From assembly GCF_003149475.2 (NCBI RefSeq), contig NZ_QFWV02000007.1, forward strand, positions 228,614-292,613: a stretch of 64,000 nt of DNA. Direction: 5' to 3'. The position numbers and the translations under genes were made by a program. The notes under the pieces are model-generated. The model saw nothing but the letters and a program-made list of their open reading frames with translations. It had not been told where the DNA came from and did not search any database. This document shows positions 46,504 through 54,992 of this stretch, one piece after another. The stretch's first letter is position 1; the number at the start of each line of letters is the position of its first letter. This DNA comes from Oceaniradius stylonematis (GTDB lineage Bacteria; Pseudomonadota; Alphaproteobacteria; Rhizobiales; Rhizobiaceae).

Positions 46504-47243
46504 TCCGGATCGCGCCCTTTGTGCTGGTCATGCTCGTTGTCCTCGTCCCGGTGCCGGCCGCTGCGCAGGGGCTGGGCGGATTCGGCCTGCCCGACGAGAT
46601 CGGCGGGCTGACCAGCGCCAACATCATCCAGCTGTTCGGCCTGATCACCGTGCTGGCGATTGCGCCCGGTCTGTTGATCATGGTGACGAGTTTCACGCGC
46701 TTCATCATCGTGTTTTCGATCCTGCGCACCGGATTGGGACTGCAATCGACACCCGCCAACATCATTCTGATTTCGCTGGCGCTGTTCATGACCTTCTACG
46801 TCATGGCGCCGACCTTCGACCGCGCCTGGCAGAACGGCCTTCAGCCGCTTCTCAACAATGATATCCAGGAAGAGCAGGCGCTGTCGGAGATCGTCGCGCC
46901 GTTTCGCGACTTCATGCTGGAGAACACGCGCGACGAGGATCTCGACCTTTTCACCGGGCTCGCGCGCGAACGCGGTCAGGACGTGGTGGTCAACGGCACG
47001 ATCGACATGCGCGTTCTTATCCCGGCCTTCATGATCTCGGAAATCCGACGCGGCTTCGAGATCGGCTTTCTCGTCGTGCTGCCGTTTTTGGTGATCGATC
47101 TGATCGTTGCGACCATCATCATGGCGATGGGCATGATGATGCTCCCGCCCTCGGTCATTTCGTTGCCGTTCAAGATCCTGTTTTTCGTCATGATCGACGG
47201 TTGGAACCTTCTGGTCGGCAGTCTGGTGCGCTCCTTCGTCTGA
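46500..47243 (+). CDS. fliP: flagellar export apparatus protein FliP
   Basis: Pore-forming export-gate subunit. The 247-residue product has a signal peptide, then FTRFIIVFSILRTGLGLQST and PANIILISLALFMTFYVMAP, a periplasmic stretch, and LIPAFMISEIRRGFEIGFLV followed by ATIIMAMGMMMLPPSVISLP. The ATG overlaps the fliL stop (ATGA). It ends the flgB-fliP run before the flagellin genes. Confidence 0.97.
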   Translation: MIRIAPFVLVMLVVLVPVPAAAQGLGGFGLPDEIGGLTSANIIQLFGLITVLAIAPGLLIMVTSFTRFIIVFSILRTGLGLQSTPANIILISLALFMTFYVMAPTFDRAWQNGLQPLLNNDIQEEQALSEIVAPFRDFMLENTRDEDLDLFTGLARERGQDVVVNGTIDMRVLIPAFMISEIRRGFEIGFLVVLPFLVIDLIVATIIMAMGMMMLPPSVISLPFKILFFVMIDGWNLLVGSLVRSFV

Positions 47244-47404
47244 CCGGCCGCATCATTGTCCGGCGCGAACCCGCGCCCTGCAAAAATCTGCGGGGCGCGT
47301 GTTTCAGCGCTTGTTAAGGTCTGGCGGCATATAACCCCGTCAACAGCAGGCGCCGCCATGCGCGGCCGGCATGATGCCCCCCTGCCGTACCGGCTTGCCC
47401 GGAA

Positions 47405-47436
47405 TGTCCCTTGTTTGTTTTGAGTAGAAAGGGACA
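47405..47436 (+). promoter_or_regulatory. flaA leader hairpin enclosing the ribosome binding site
   Basis: Perfect 8-bp arms TGTCCCTT (47405-47412) and AAGGGACA (47429-47436) with a 16-base loop, ending 5 bases before the flaA ATG. The right arm contains the AAGGGA Shine-Dalgarno, so pairing would hide it. FlbT, encoded later in this window, is known in Caulobacter to act on a flagellin mRNA leader. The second flagellin gene lacks this stem. Confidence 0.55.
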
Positions 47437-47441
47437 CTCAT

Positions 47442-48365
47442 ATGTCCAGCTTGATGACCAACGTATCTGCAATGACGGCGCTGAAGTCGCTGCAGCAGAC
47501 CAATTCCGCCCTCGAAACCACCCAGTCGCGCATCGCCACCGGCTTCCGCGTCGCCGAGGCTTCCGACAACGCCGCCTACTGGTCGATCGCAACCACCATG
47601 CGTTCGGACAACAAGGCTCTTGGAACCGTTCAGGACGCTCTGGGTCTTGGCGCGGCCAAGGTTGACGTCGCCTACACCGGTGTCAACAGCGCCATCGAAG
47701 TCGTCGACGAGATCAAGTCCAAGCTCGTTGCGGCCCGCGAGCCGGGCGTTGACCGCGCCAAGGTTCAGGCAGAAATCTCTGAACTGCAGAACCAGCTGAC
47801 TTCCATCGCTTCGTCGGCCGGCTTCAACGGCGAAAACTGGCTGAACGTCGACTCCAGCGTCGCCGGCTACTCGGCCACCGAAAGCATCGTCGCATCGTTC
47901 GACCGCGATGCCGCCGGCGCCGTTTCGGTTGGCACGATCTCTGTCGACAAGTCGACAACGGCTCTGTTCGACGGCAACGCTGCCGCGACCGGTATCCTCG
48001 ATACCGAATTCACCACGACGGGCGCCGGTGCGGTGACGGTCACGGTCGCCAACCTCGACCTGACCGCTGCCAACGTCGACGAAACCGATATCGACGACAT
48101 GATCTCGGGCGTCGAAACGGCGCTGCAATCCATGACCACGGCCGCTTCGGACCTTGGTTCTGCCAAGAAGCGCATCGATCTTCAGAGCAACTTCGTCGGC
48201 AACCTGATGGATGCCGTCGATCGCGGCATCGGCCAGCTCGTCGATGCGGACATGAGCGCCGAATCGAGCCGCCTGTCGGCCCTGCAGGTCCAGCAGCAGC
48301 TCGGCATTCAGGCCATGTCGATCGCAAACGGCAACTCGCAGGCCATCCTGTCGCTGTTCCGCTAA
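47442..48365 (+). CDS. flaA: flagellin (first copy)
   Basis: Filament subunit, 307 residues, exported by the flagellar apparatus. The N-terminal D0/D1 helices (SSLMTNVSAMTALKSLQQTN, TGFRVAEASDNAAYWSIATT) and C-terminal helix (SALQVQQQLGIQAMSIANGN) are rhizobial-type. The central part (about 130-215) is short and varies from the second copy, chiefly by substitution. It has its own promoter region (47244-47404), a leader hairpin, and an intrinsic terminator after the stop. Confidence 0.97.
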   Translation: MSSLMTNVSAMTALKSLQQTNSALETTQSRIATGFRVAEASDNAAYWSIATTMRSDNKALGTVQDALGLGAAKVDVAYTGVNSAIEVVDEIKSKLVAAREPGVDRAKVQAEISELQNQLTSIASSAGFNGENWLNVDSSVAGYSATESIVASFDRDAAGAVSVGTISVDKSTTALFDGNAAATGILDTEFTTTGAGAVTVTVANLDLTAANVDETDIDDMISGVETALQSMTTAASDLGSAKKRIDLQSNFVGNLMDAVDRGIGQLVDADMSAESSRLSALQVQQQLGIQAMSIANGNSQAILSLFR

Positions 48366-48389
48366 CACCAAGCGAGCTCCGCTTGTGGG

Positions 48390-48415
48390 AGGGCCGCCTT
48401 CGGGCGGCCCTTTTA
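48390..48415 (+). terminator. intrinsic terminator after first flagellin gene
   Basis: AGGGCCGCC-TTCG-GGCGGCCCTTTTAT: 8-bp G+C stem closed by a TTCG tetraloop and followed by TTTTA, 25 bases past the flagellin stop. Confidence 0.88.
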
Positions 48416-48716
48416 TGCTGCGTGCGTGAGCCTCGGCACGTTCATGCCGAGCGGGCGTTCAGCCCATAAGTATCTGAAAAAAAATGACTCTCTGCTGCCG
48501 CTGGCCATCTGGCTTGCGGCCGCTTGCGCATGCGCCGTCGCCCTGATTTTCCGCGGGTCGCCCCGTTTAGCTTTTGTTAGCCATTCCTGTTTACCTTAAT
48601 GAAGTGACAACAGACGTGCGTCGGCATTTCCGAGCCGGCGCGGCATGAGGCTACGTCGTCGTACCGGTCGAAAGCCGGGATGTCGCAATGGTGCGGAGTG
48701 TGAGAAGGGGCCTTGT
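48416..48716 (+). other. intergenic region and leader upstream of second flagellin
   Basis: About 300 bases with no gene. An A-rich tract (TGAAAAAAAATGA near 48475) and a TTTAGCTTTTGTTAGCC stretch (about 48559-48575) are followed by a TTTACCTTAATG segment. A TTGTTA element also occurs upstream of the first flagellin (near 47311). This region probably holds the promoter and a leader of 100 bases or more. Exact -35 and -10 boxes could not be assigned. Confidence 0.45.
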
Positions 48717-49646
48717 ATGTCCAGCTTGATGACCAACGTTTCTGCGATGACGGCGCTGCGCGCCCTGCAGAACACCAACGATTCGATTGAGACGACGCAG
48801 GCCCGGATTTCCACGGGTTTTCGCGTCTCCGAGGCGTCCGACAACGCAGCATACTGGTCGATCGCGACGACGATGCGTTCGGACAATTCCGCGCTTTCGA
48901 CCGTTCAGGACGCGCTCGGCCTCGGCTCGGCCAAGGTCGATATCACCTACACCGCTGTCGATTCGGCCATCAAGGTCGTCGACGAGATCAAGTCCAAGCT
49001 GGTGGCGGCCCGCGAGCCCGGCGTCGACCGCTCGAAGATACAGACCGAGATCGACGAACTGCAGAACCAGCTCACCTCGATCGCCACCTCGGCCGCCTTC
49101 AACGGCGAGAACTGGCTGAACATCGATTCGAGCGCCGCCGGCTATTCGGCCACTGAAAGCATCGTTTCCTCGTTCAACCGCGACGCGAGCGGCGCGGTTT
49201 CCGTCGGCACGCTGACCGTCGACAAATCGACCATTGCGCTGTTCGATGCCAACGCCGCTGCGGACGGCATTCTGGACGATGACTCGGTCACCACCGGTGG
49301 CGCCGCCAACGTGGCCGCTTCGGTGTCCAACCTCGACCTGAACACCGCAAACCTGAACGATGCCGACATTGACGGCATGATCACCATCGCCGAGACCGCG
49401 CTTCAGGCGATGACGACCGCCGCCTCCGATCTGGGCTCGGCGCAAAAACGCATCAAGCTGCAAAGCGACTTCGTCGGCACCCTGATGGATTCCATCGAGC
49501 GCGGCGTCGGTCAGCTGGTGGATGCCGACATGAGCGCCGAATCGACGCGCCTTCAGGCCCTGCAGGTGCAGCAGCAGCTGGGCATCCAGGCGCTGTCGAT
49601 CGCCAACGGCAACGCCCAGTCGATCCTGTCGCTGTTCCGCGGATAA
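48717..49646 (+). CDS. flaB: flagellin (second copy)
   Basis: Filament subunit of 309 residues, highly similar to the first copy through the N-terminal 130 and C-terminal 90 residues, with differences concentrated in the middle (about 135-215: DDDSVTTGGAANVAASVSN). The ATG at 48717 matches that of the first copy, with GAGAAGGGG upstream; the open frame to 48645 is leader. It has its own terminator. The duplication agrees with multi-flagellin filaments of Rhizobiales. Confidence 0.96.
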   Translation: MSSLMTNVSAMTALRALQNTNDSIETTQARISTGFRVSEASDNAAYWSIATTMRSDNSALSTVQDALGLGSAKVDITYTAVDSAIKVVDEIKSKLVAAREPGVDRSKIQTEIDELQNQLTSIATSAAFNGENWLNIDSSAAGYSATESIVSSFNRDASGAVSVGTLTVDKSTIALFDANAAADGILDDDSVTTGGAANVAASVSNLDLNTANLNDADIDGMITIAETALQAMTTAASDLGSAQKRIKLQSDFVGTLMDSIERGVGQLVDADMSAESTRLQALQVQQQLGIQALSIANGNAQSILSLFRG

Positions 49647-49678
49647 CCGCGCAGCCATCCCACAATCGTCCTGATCGC

Positions 49679-49707
49679 GGGCCGTCCATGGGGCGGCCCG
49701 TTTTCGC
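49679..49707 (+). terminator. intrinsic terminator after second flagellin gene
   Basis: CGGGCCG stem pairs with CGGCCCG around TCCATGGGG, followed by TTTTC; 33 bases past the stop of the second flagellin gene. Confidence 0.82.
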
Positions 49708-49794
49708 TTTCGGTTCCGCAGCCGGTGGGCCCCTCATCACCTTCGCGCAAGTTTGAACCGGTAGGCTGGGCCCAGTCAGTTCCGGGGATGAGCC

Positions 49795-51426
49795 GTGCCA
49801 GAAAACCTCAAGATGCTCGCCGCCAATCTCAGCGCGCTTGGCCCGCGCCGGCTCATGTTGATGGCCGGCGTCTTCGTTCTTGTCCTGATGGCCGTCGGCA
49901 TCGGCTCGGCATTCCTCAACCGCCCGGCCTACCAGCCGCTCTATGTCGGTCTTGAGCGTGACGATGTCACGCGCATGGGCATGGTGCTTGGTGAGGCGGG
50001 CATCGTCTACGACGTCAACGCCGAGGGAACCGCGCTGATGGTGCCGGCCGGCATGACCGGCCGCGCCCGCATGATTCTCGCCGAGAAAGGTCTGCCGTCC
50101 AGCGCCGGCGCCGGCTATGAGCTGTTCGACAATCTCGGCTCGCTCGGCCTGACATCCTTCATGCAGGAGGTCACGCGCGTCCGCGCGCTTGAGGGCGAGA
50201 TCGCCCGTTCGATCCAGACGATCAGCGGCGTCAAGGGCGCCCGCGTCCATATCGTGATGGCCGAGCGCGGCAATTTCCGCCGCGCCGAACAGGTGCCGAC
50301 CGCCTCGGTCATCATCCGCTTCGATCGCGCCGGTGTTGAAAGCCGGGCCAACGCCGTGCGCCATCTGGTCGCCGCCGCCGTGCCGGGCATGGTCGCCGAC
50401 AATGTGACGGTGCTCGACTCCGCCGGCCGGCTGCTGGCAGCGGGCGAGGACCCGCTGACCAACTCGGCATCGAGCGCCATCGGCATCGAGGCGACGGTCG
50501 AAAACCAGGTTGCCGACGGCATTCACCGCGCGCTCGCCGCAACGCTCGGCGCCGCCAATTTCCGGGTCAGCGTCCAGGCCGACATCAACACCGACCAGCG
50601 GCAGATCGAGGAGACGATCTTCGACCCCGACAGCCGCATCGAACGTTCTGTCCAGATCGTGCGCGCCGAGGATGCGGCGACCGAGCAGCTTGCATCCGAG
50701 CCGGTGACCGTCGAGCAGGACCTGCCCCAGGACGCGCAGGCCGGCGCCGGCGGCGGCAGCACGAACGAGCGCAGCGAGCGCCGTGAGGAAACGACGAACT
50801 ATGAGTTGAGTTCGACGAGAACTGCAACCATATCAAACGGTTACAATGTAGACCGGCTGTCGATCGCCGTCGTCGTCAACCGCGCGCGCTTGGTCGATGC
50901 CGAGGGTCAGCCGCTCAATCCCGCCGCTGTCGAGGAGCGGCTGGCGCAGATCCGGACGGTCGCGGCCGCAGCGGCGGGCATCGTCGAGGATCGCGGCGAC
51001 GTGCTCAACATCACCGCGTTCGATTTCGTGGAAGGCGTGGCCGCCGAGGGCTCGTCGGCGCCCGGCGCGATGGCATCGCTCAACGAGCATCTTGGCACGG
51101 CCATCAACGCGTTTGCCTTCATCGCCGTCATTCTGGCGGTGATCTTCCTGGCGGTTCGTCCGATGATCAACGTGTTGCGTTCGGGCGAATTCGCCCAGCA
51201 GGTGGCGCGGGTCGAGGCAGGCGAAACGCCGCTTCTGGCCAATGAGGGCGCGGGCGGAATTGGCGATGGCAGCGGCGAGGCGCTGGCCGACATGGCCGCC
51301 GAATCCATCCGCTTGAAGCCCGCGCCAGAAGAGCGCCTGTCGCGGATCATCGACATGAACGAAGAGCGCGCCGCGCAAATCCTCCGCCGCTGGCTGAACA
51401 ACGAGGCTGTGTCCAGCGATGCGTGA
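49795..51426 (+). CDS. fliF: flagellar MS-ring protein FliF
   Basis: Forms the MS ring on which the rotor is built. The 543-residue product has a membrane segment at about 22-42, the YscJ-like ring domains (LYVGLERDDVTRMGMVLGEA, YELFDNLGSLGLTSFMQEVT), a periplasmic region with SNGYNVDRLSIAVVVNRARL, a second membrane segment near 438-458 and a FliG-binding cytoplasmic tail. GTG start. It lies between the flagellin genes and motB rather than beside chemotaxis genes as in Sinorhizobium. The stop overlaps the next gene. Confidence 0.96.
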   Translation: MPENLKMLAANLSALGPRRLMLMAGVFVLVLMAVGIGSAFLNRPAYQPLYVGLERDDVTRMGMVLGEAGIVYDVNAEGTALMVPAGMTGRARMILAEKGLPSSAGAGYELFDNLGSLGLTSFMQEVTRVRALEGEIARSIQTISGVKGARVHIVMAERGNFRRAEQVPTASVIIRFDRAGVESRANAVRHLVAAAVPGMVADNVTVLDSAGRLLAAGEDPLTNSASSAIGIEATVENQVADGIHRALAATLGAANFRVSVQADINTDQRQIEETIFDPDSRIERSVQIVRAEDAATEQLASEPVTVEQDLPQDAQAGAGGGSTNERSERREETTNYELSSTRTATISNGYNVDRLSIAVVVNRARLVDAEGQPLNPAAVEERLAQIRTVAAAAAGIVEDRGDVLNITAFDFVEGVAAEGSSAPGAMASLNEHLGTAINAFAFIAVILAVIFLAVRPMINVLRSGEFAQQVARVEAGETPLLANEGAGGIGDGSGEALADMAAESIRLKPAPEERLSRIIDMNEERAAQILRRWLNNEAVSSDA

Positions 51427-52249
51427 GGCGTTTCACGCCCTTCTGCCCGATTTCGGCGACAATGCGGTCCCGGCCCATGGCGCGCCGGCCGCCGCGCCGG
51501 CCGACGGGTTCGTGCCTTTCATCGGGGCATCGCGGCATCCCGCGGCTTTTGACGCGTTCGATGGACCGCATGTCGATGCGCCGCCGCGGGCACCGTCCCC
51601 CGAGTTTGCGGAGCCGGACACGCCGGGTGTGCCCGGCGATGCCGCGGCACTTCAGACCATGCTGTCGGCAGCCTTTTCGGCCGACATGGCGCCGGCGGCG
51701 GATGGGGAAACCATCGCCGGGCAGGCGGCGGCGCCGTCCGATACCGTTGTCTTGACGGAGCCGGAAGCGTCTGCCGTCCAGGATGCTCAGGTCGCGCCGC
51801 CGGCGGCCGATCCCGAACTTCTTGCCCGTGACGAAAGGATCGCCGAACTGACCGCGCGGATCGAAGCGCTGGAAAGCGCTCATGCGGCGGAAATCGCGCG
51901 GCTTGTCGAGCAGGCGGTTCCCGCCATGGCCGACGGAGTGTCCGCGGCCGTCCGGTCATCGCTCGGTTCGGTTCTCGCTCATCCGCTGATGGGCGTCATC
52001 GAGAAATCCTCTGTCGATCGTTTCTGTACGGAGCTGGCGACGATGGTGAAAGCCGGCGAGGGGGTTGCCGTACGCCTGAGCGGGCCGGAGCGCCTTCTTG
52101 AAGCCGTGCGCGAGGGTTGGCCGGAAGGTCTGGCGGCGCCGCAGATGCAGCCGGCCGAAACGGCCGAACTCGTGGCCATCGCCGACACCGCCGTCTTGTC
52201 CACCCGGCTCGAGGAAGCCCGCGCCCTGTTGTTTGGAGGTGGCCGGTGA
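51419..52249 (+). CDS. flagellar-locus protein, candidate FliH-like
   Basis: A 276-residue soluble protein. The N-terminal half is low-complexity (Ala, Pro, Asp). A coiled coil follows (about 137-165, ERIAELTARIEALESAHAAE), then a C-terminal domain with VKAGEGVAVRLSGPERLLEA and ADTAVLSTRLEEARALL. This disordered-coil-domain order and the final strand-helix resemble FliH/YscL, which binds FliI, and no other fliH is seen here. The match is weak and untested. Its ATG overlaps the fliF stop by 8 bases and its stop overlaps the motB GTG. Confidence 0.7.
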   Translation: MREAFHALLPDFGDNAVPAHGAPAAAPADGFVPFIGASRHPAAFDAFDGPHVDAPPRAPSPEFAEPDTPGVPGDAAALQTMLSAAFSADMAPAADGETIAGQAAAPSDTVVLTEPEASAVQDAQVAPPAADPELLARDERIAELTARIEALESAHAAEIARLVEQAVPAMADGVSAAVRSSLGSVLAHPLMGVIEKSSVDRFCTELATMVKAGEGVAVRLSGPERLLEAVREGWPEGLAAPQMQPAETAELVAIADTAVLSTRLEEARALLFGGGR

Positions 52250-53565
52250 GCGCCGCGCAGGACCATCAGGAAATCATCATCATCAAGCGCGGTCATGACG
52301 ATCACGACGATCATCATGGCGGCGCCTGGAAGATCGCCTTCGCCGACTTCATGACGGCCATGTTCTGTCTGTTTCTGGTGCTCTGGCTGGTCAATGCGGC
52401 CAACGAGGAGACCAAACAGGCGGTCGCCAGCTATTTCAACCCGGTCAAGCTGGTGGACCGCAACCGGTCGGTGAAGGGCCTTTACGACGCCCAGGGCATC
52501 CAGGAGGTTGAAGTCATCGACGCCGAGGGCACCGGCTCGGGGGGCGGCGGCGAGACCGACGCGTCCGGCAGCGGGCAGGCCGAAGAGCAGGGCAACCCCA
52601 CCGGCGATGCCGCCTTCTTCGCCGATCCCTATGAGGCGCTTGACCAGATTGCCAGCAGCTTCGAGGCGGGCAGCACCAGCGGGCTGGAACCGCAGAGCGG
52701 CGCCCGGTCCTGGTCCGCCGAGCAGACCGACGCCTCCATCGAGACCTTCTTCGACCCGTTCGCGCCCGAGCGCTGGTCCGACATGCCGCGCGAACCCTTG
52801 TCCGACGCGCCGCTTTCCGAAACCGGCGCGCCGCCGGCGCCCGCGCCCGGCGGGCAGACCGAGACGGCGCTGGCCGATATTGCCGCCGAGACCGAGATGC
52901 AGCCGTCCGAACCCGCACCGGAAGGTGCGCTTCAGGCGGAGCCGGAAGTGGCGATGGAAGCGGGCGAGCCGGTCGAGGCGGAACCCGCCACGGCCGAAGC
53001 AGCCGAGACGGCCGAATTGGCAGCCGAGACCATGGATTCGCCCCAGGCCGATTCCCTGGAAACCGAAACGCCGGAAACGGTGCCTCCAGCCAGTGAGCAG
53101 GCAGCCGAACAGTTGCGTACGGCGCTGACCGAGGTTTTGACAGAGGCGTTCGGCGCCGACAGCGTGCTCGTCGAACAGCTGTCCGTCGAGGCGCAGCCGG
53201 ACGCGATCCTGATTTCGCTGACCGACAATCTGCAGATCCCGATGTTCGAGATCGGCTCGGCCGTGCCGTCGCCGCCGCTCGTCCTGGCGCTCGAAAAGGT
53301 CGGTTCGGTGATCGGCGAAAGGGCTGGCGGACTGCGCATCGAAGGTCATACCGATGCGCGGCCTTTCATCTCGGGCAGTTCCGACAATTGGCAATTGTCG
53401 GCGTCCCGGGCGCAGGCGGCCTATTACATGCTCGTGCGCGGCGGCGTCCCGGAAAACCGGTTCCGCGCCGTGACCGGCCGCGCCGACCGCGATCTTGCCG
53501 TGCCCGGCGATCCGTTCAGCGCCCGCAACCGGCGCATCGACATCCTGCTGGAGCTTGGCTCGTGA
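52246..53565 (+). CDS. motB: flagellar motor stator protein MotB
   Basis: Stator subunit that anchors MotA to peptidoglycan and carries the proton-accepting aspartate. The 439-residue product has a His/Asp-rich N-terminus, one membrane segment (about 33-52) with Asp 34 in FADFMTAMF, a long acidic Ala/Glu/Pro linker (about 85-300), and a C-terminal OmpA domain (LRIEGHTDARPF, NWQLSASRAQAAYYMLVRGG, ARNRRIDILLEL). A GTG at 52246 with GGAGG upstream is used. It is longer than enteric MotB because of the linker. Confidence 0.94.
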   Translation: MSAAQDHQEIIIIKRGHDDHDDHHGGAWKIAFADFMTAMFCLFLVLWLVNAANEETKQAVASYFNPVKLVDRNRSVKGLYDAQGIQEVEVIDAEGTGSGGGGETDASGSGQAEEQGNPTGDAAFFADPYEALDQIASSFEAGSTSGLEPQSGARSWSAEQTDASIETFFDPFAPERWSDMPREPLSDAPLSETGAPPAPAPGGQTETALADIAAETEMQPSEPAPEGALQAEPEVAMEAGEPVEAEPATAEAAETAELAAETMDSPQADSLETETPETVPPASEQAAEQLRTALTEVLTEAFGADSVLVEQLSVEAQPDAILISLTDNLQIPMFEIGSAVPSPPLVLALEKVGSVIGERAGGLRIEGHTDARPFISGSSDNWQLSASRAQAAYYMLVRGGVPENRFRAVTGRADRDLAVPGDPFSARNRRIDILLELGS

Positions 53566-54992
53566 TGGCTCTCGGCACGACACGTCCCGCCATGTGCCTG
53601 CCGCTGGCGGCCGCGATACTGGCCGGCATCGGTCTTCCGGCCCTTGCCGACCTGCCCACGCGCCCGCTCGGCGCGGTGCGGTCGTTGCACCACATACAGG
53701 ACCAGATCGCGCGCGGCGATCCGTCCGCATTCCAGCTCCAGTCCAGTACGTTGCGTGTCATCGACGAACTGTTCGCCTCGCTCGACGCCGACGCGCTGGC
53801 CGATCCGGCCGAACGCCGCGCGGTGCTCGCCTATGCGGTCAGCGGCGGAAATCCGGCGACGTTCGCCCGGCTCTATGACACGCTGGCCCGGCAGTCAGAT
53901 GAAGACGAAAAGGCGCTCGCCGCCGCGATTGCCGGAGCGCTGCTGGACAAATCGGTCAGCGACGAGGCGGCCGCCAGCCCGATGGTGCTCGGCGGCATGC
54001 TCGGCGCCGGTCTTGCCCTGATCAACGGCATCAACGCCGAAACGCCGCAGGAGCAGATCGGCTATCTCCAACAGGTCACGCTTCTGGCGCCGGGTACGCT
54101 GATCGAGGAATCGGCGCTCAGGCGCTTGATGCCGATCTTGTCGCAAGGTCATGATCACAAAGAGTTTTTGACGGCTGCCAGCCGCTATGCGCGAACTTTC
54201 GTCAACTCGCCCTACGCATCGGACTTCGCCGTCTCGCTGGTCAATGGCGGCATCGCGCTGACCCGATCGTCGGACCAGATGCGGCTTGCCGAGATCATCC
54301 GTTTCATGCCGCCGGCCCATCGGCGCAGCATCGTCGCCCGGCAGATGCGGGCTGCCACGATCGATGGCAATTTCGCACTCGTGCGCTTTCTGGAAGCCGA
54401 GTTCGTTGAAGAGATCAAGGCCGGCGAGGCCGCTGCGGCACGCCGCCGGGCGCCTGCCGCCGATCCGGTCGATGCCATGCGCCAGCGTCTTTATGTGCTG
54501 ATGGCCAACATCGCTTCCGCCGACCACGAGGCGGTCGCCGCCGAACTCGACGCGATCGATGCCGGCCAGTTGTCGCCGGCCGACCGGCAACTGCTGGCCG
54601 TTGCACGCAATGTCATCCGCGAAATGACGCGATCCAACCGGCCAGAGCCCGCGCCATCGGCGCCGTCCGGTCAAGATACCGAAACGGCGGCGACAGACAC
54701 CGATGAGGGCGGCGCGCAAGGCGGCCTCGGCCTGCCGATGCAGCCCGATGAGACCGAGGGCGTCAGAACCGTTCTGCCCGGTTATGGCAGCGCCGCACGG
54801 CCCGTCGAGCCGGCCGCGCTTCGGCCGTCGCCCGAGGCCGCGCCGGCGCGCCGCGAGAACGTTGCCGGCGATGCGGCGGCGTCGGGCAATGGTGAAGTCG
54901 AGGCGCTGGGCGACGAACATCGTGCGTTCATGTCCAGCACGCGTGACGTATTGCTGGAAATCGATTCAGTCTTGGAAGGAAGCGGCGGGTGA
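53565..54992 (+). CDS. motC: chemotaxis/motility protein MotC
   Basis: Periplasmic motor protein of Rhizobiales thought to work with MotB. The 475-residue product has a signal peptide (to about 28, GLPALA), an N-terminal LGAVRSLHHIQDQIARGDPS stretch, a helical middle (TLLAPGTLIEESALRRLMPI, RSSDQMRLAEIIRFMPPAHR) and an Ala/Pro-rich C-terminus. The ATG overlaps the motB stop (TGATG). MotE, its probable chaperone, is encoded 8.4 kb upstream. Confidence 0.92.
   Translation: MALGTTRPAMCLPLAAAILAGIGLPALADLPTRPLGAVRSLHHIQDQIARGDPSAFQLQSSTLRVIDELFASLDADALADPAERRAVLAYAVSGGNPATFARLYDTLARQSDEDEKALAAAIAGALLDKSVSDEAAASPMVLGGMLGAGLALINGINAETPQEQIGYLQQVTLLAPGTLIEESALRRLMPILSQGHDHKEFLTAASRYARTFVNSPYASDFAVSLVNGGIALTRSSDQMRLAEIIRFMPPAHRRSIVARQMRAATIDGNFALVRFLEAEFVEEIKAGEAAAARRRAPAADPVDAMRQRLYVLMANIASADHEAVAAELDAIDAGQLSPADRQLLAVARNVIREMTRSNRPEPAPSAPSGQDTETAATDTDEGGAQGGLGLPMQPDETEGVRTVLPGYGSAARPVEPAALRPSPEAAPARRENVAGDAAASGNGEVEALGDEHRAFMSSTRDVLLEIDSVLEGSGG

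Noticed and set aside
47311-47336. TTGTTA ... TATAAC as a flagellin promoter
   Set aside because: The spacer is only 13 bases, too short for sigma-70; the TTGTTA element is shared with the second flagellin but cannot be assigned a role.
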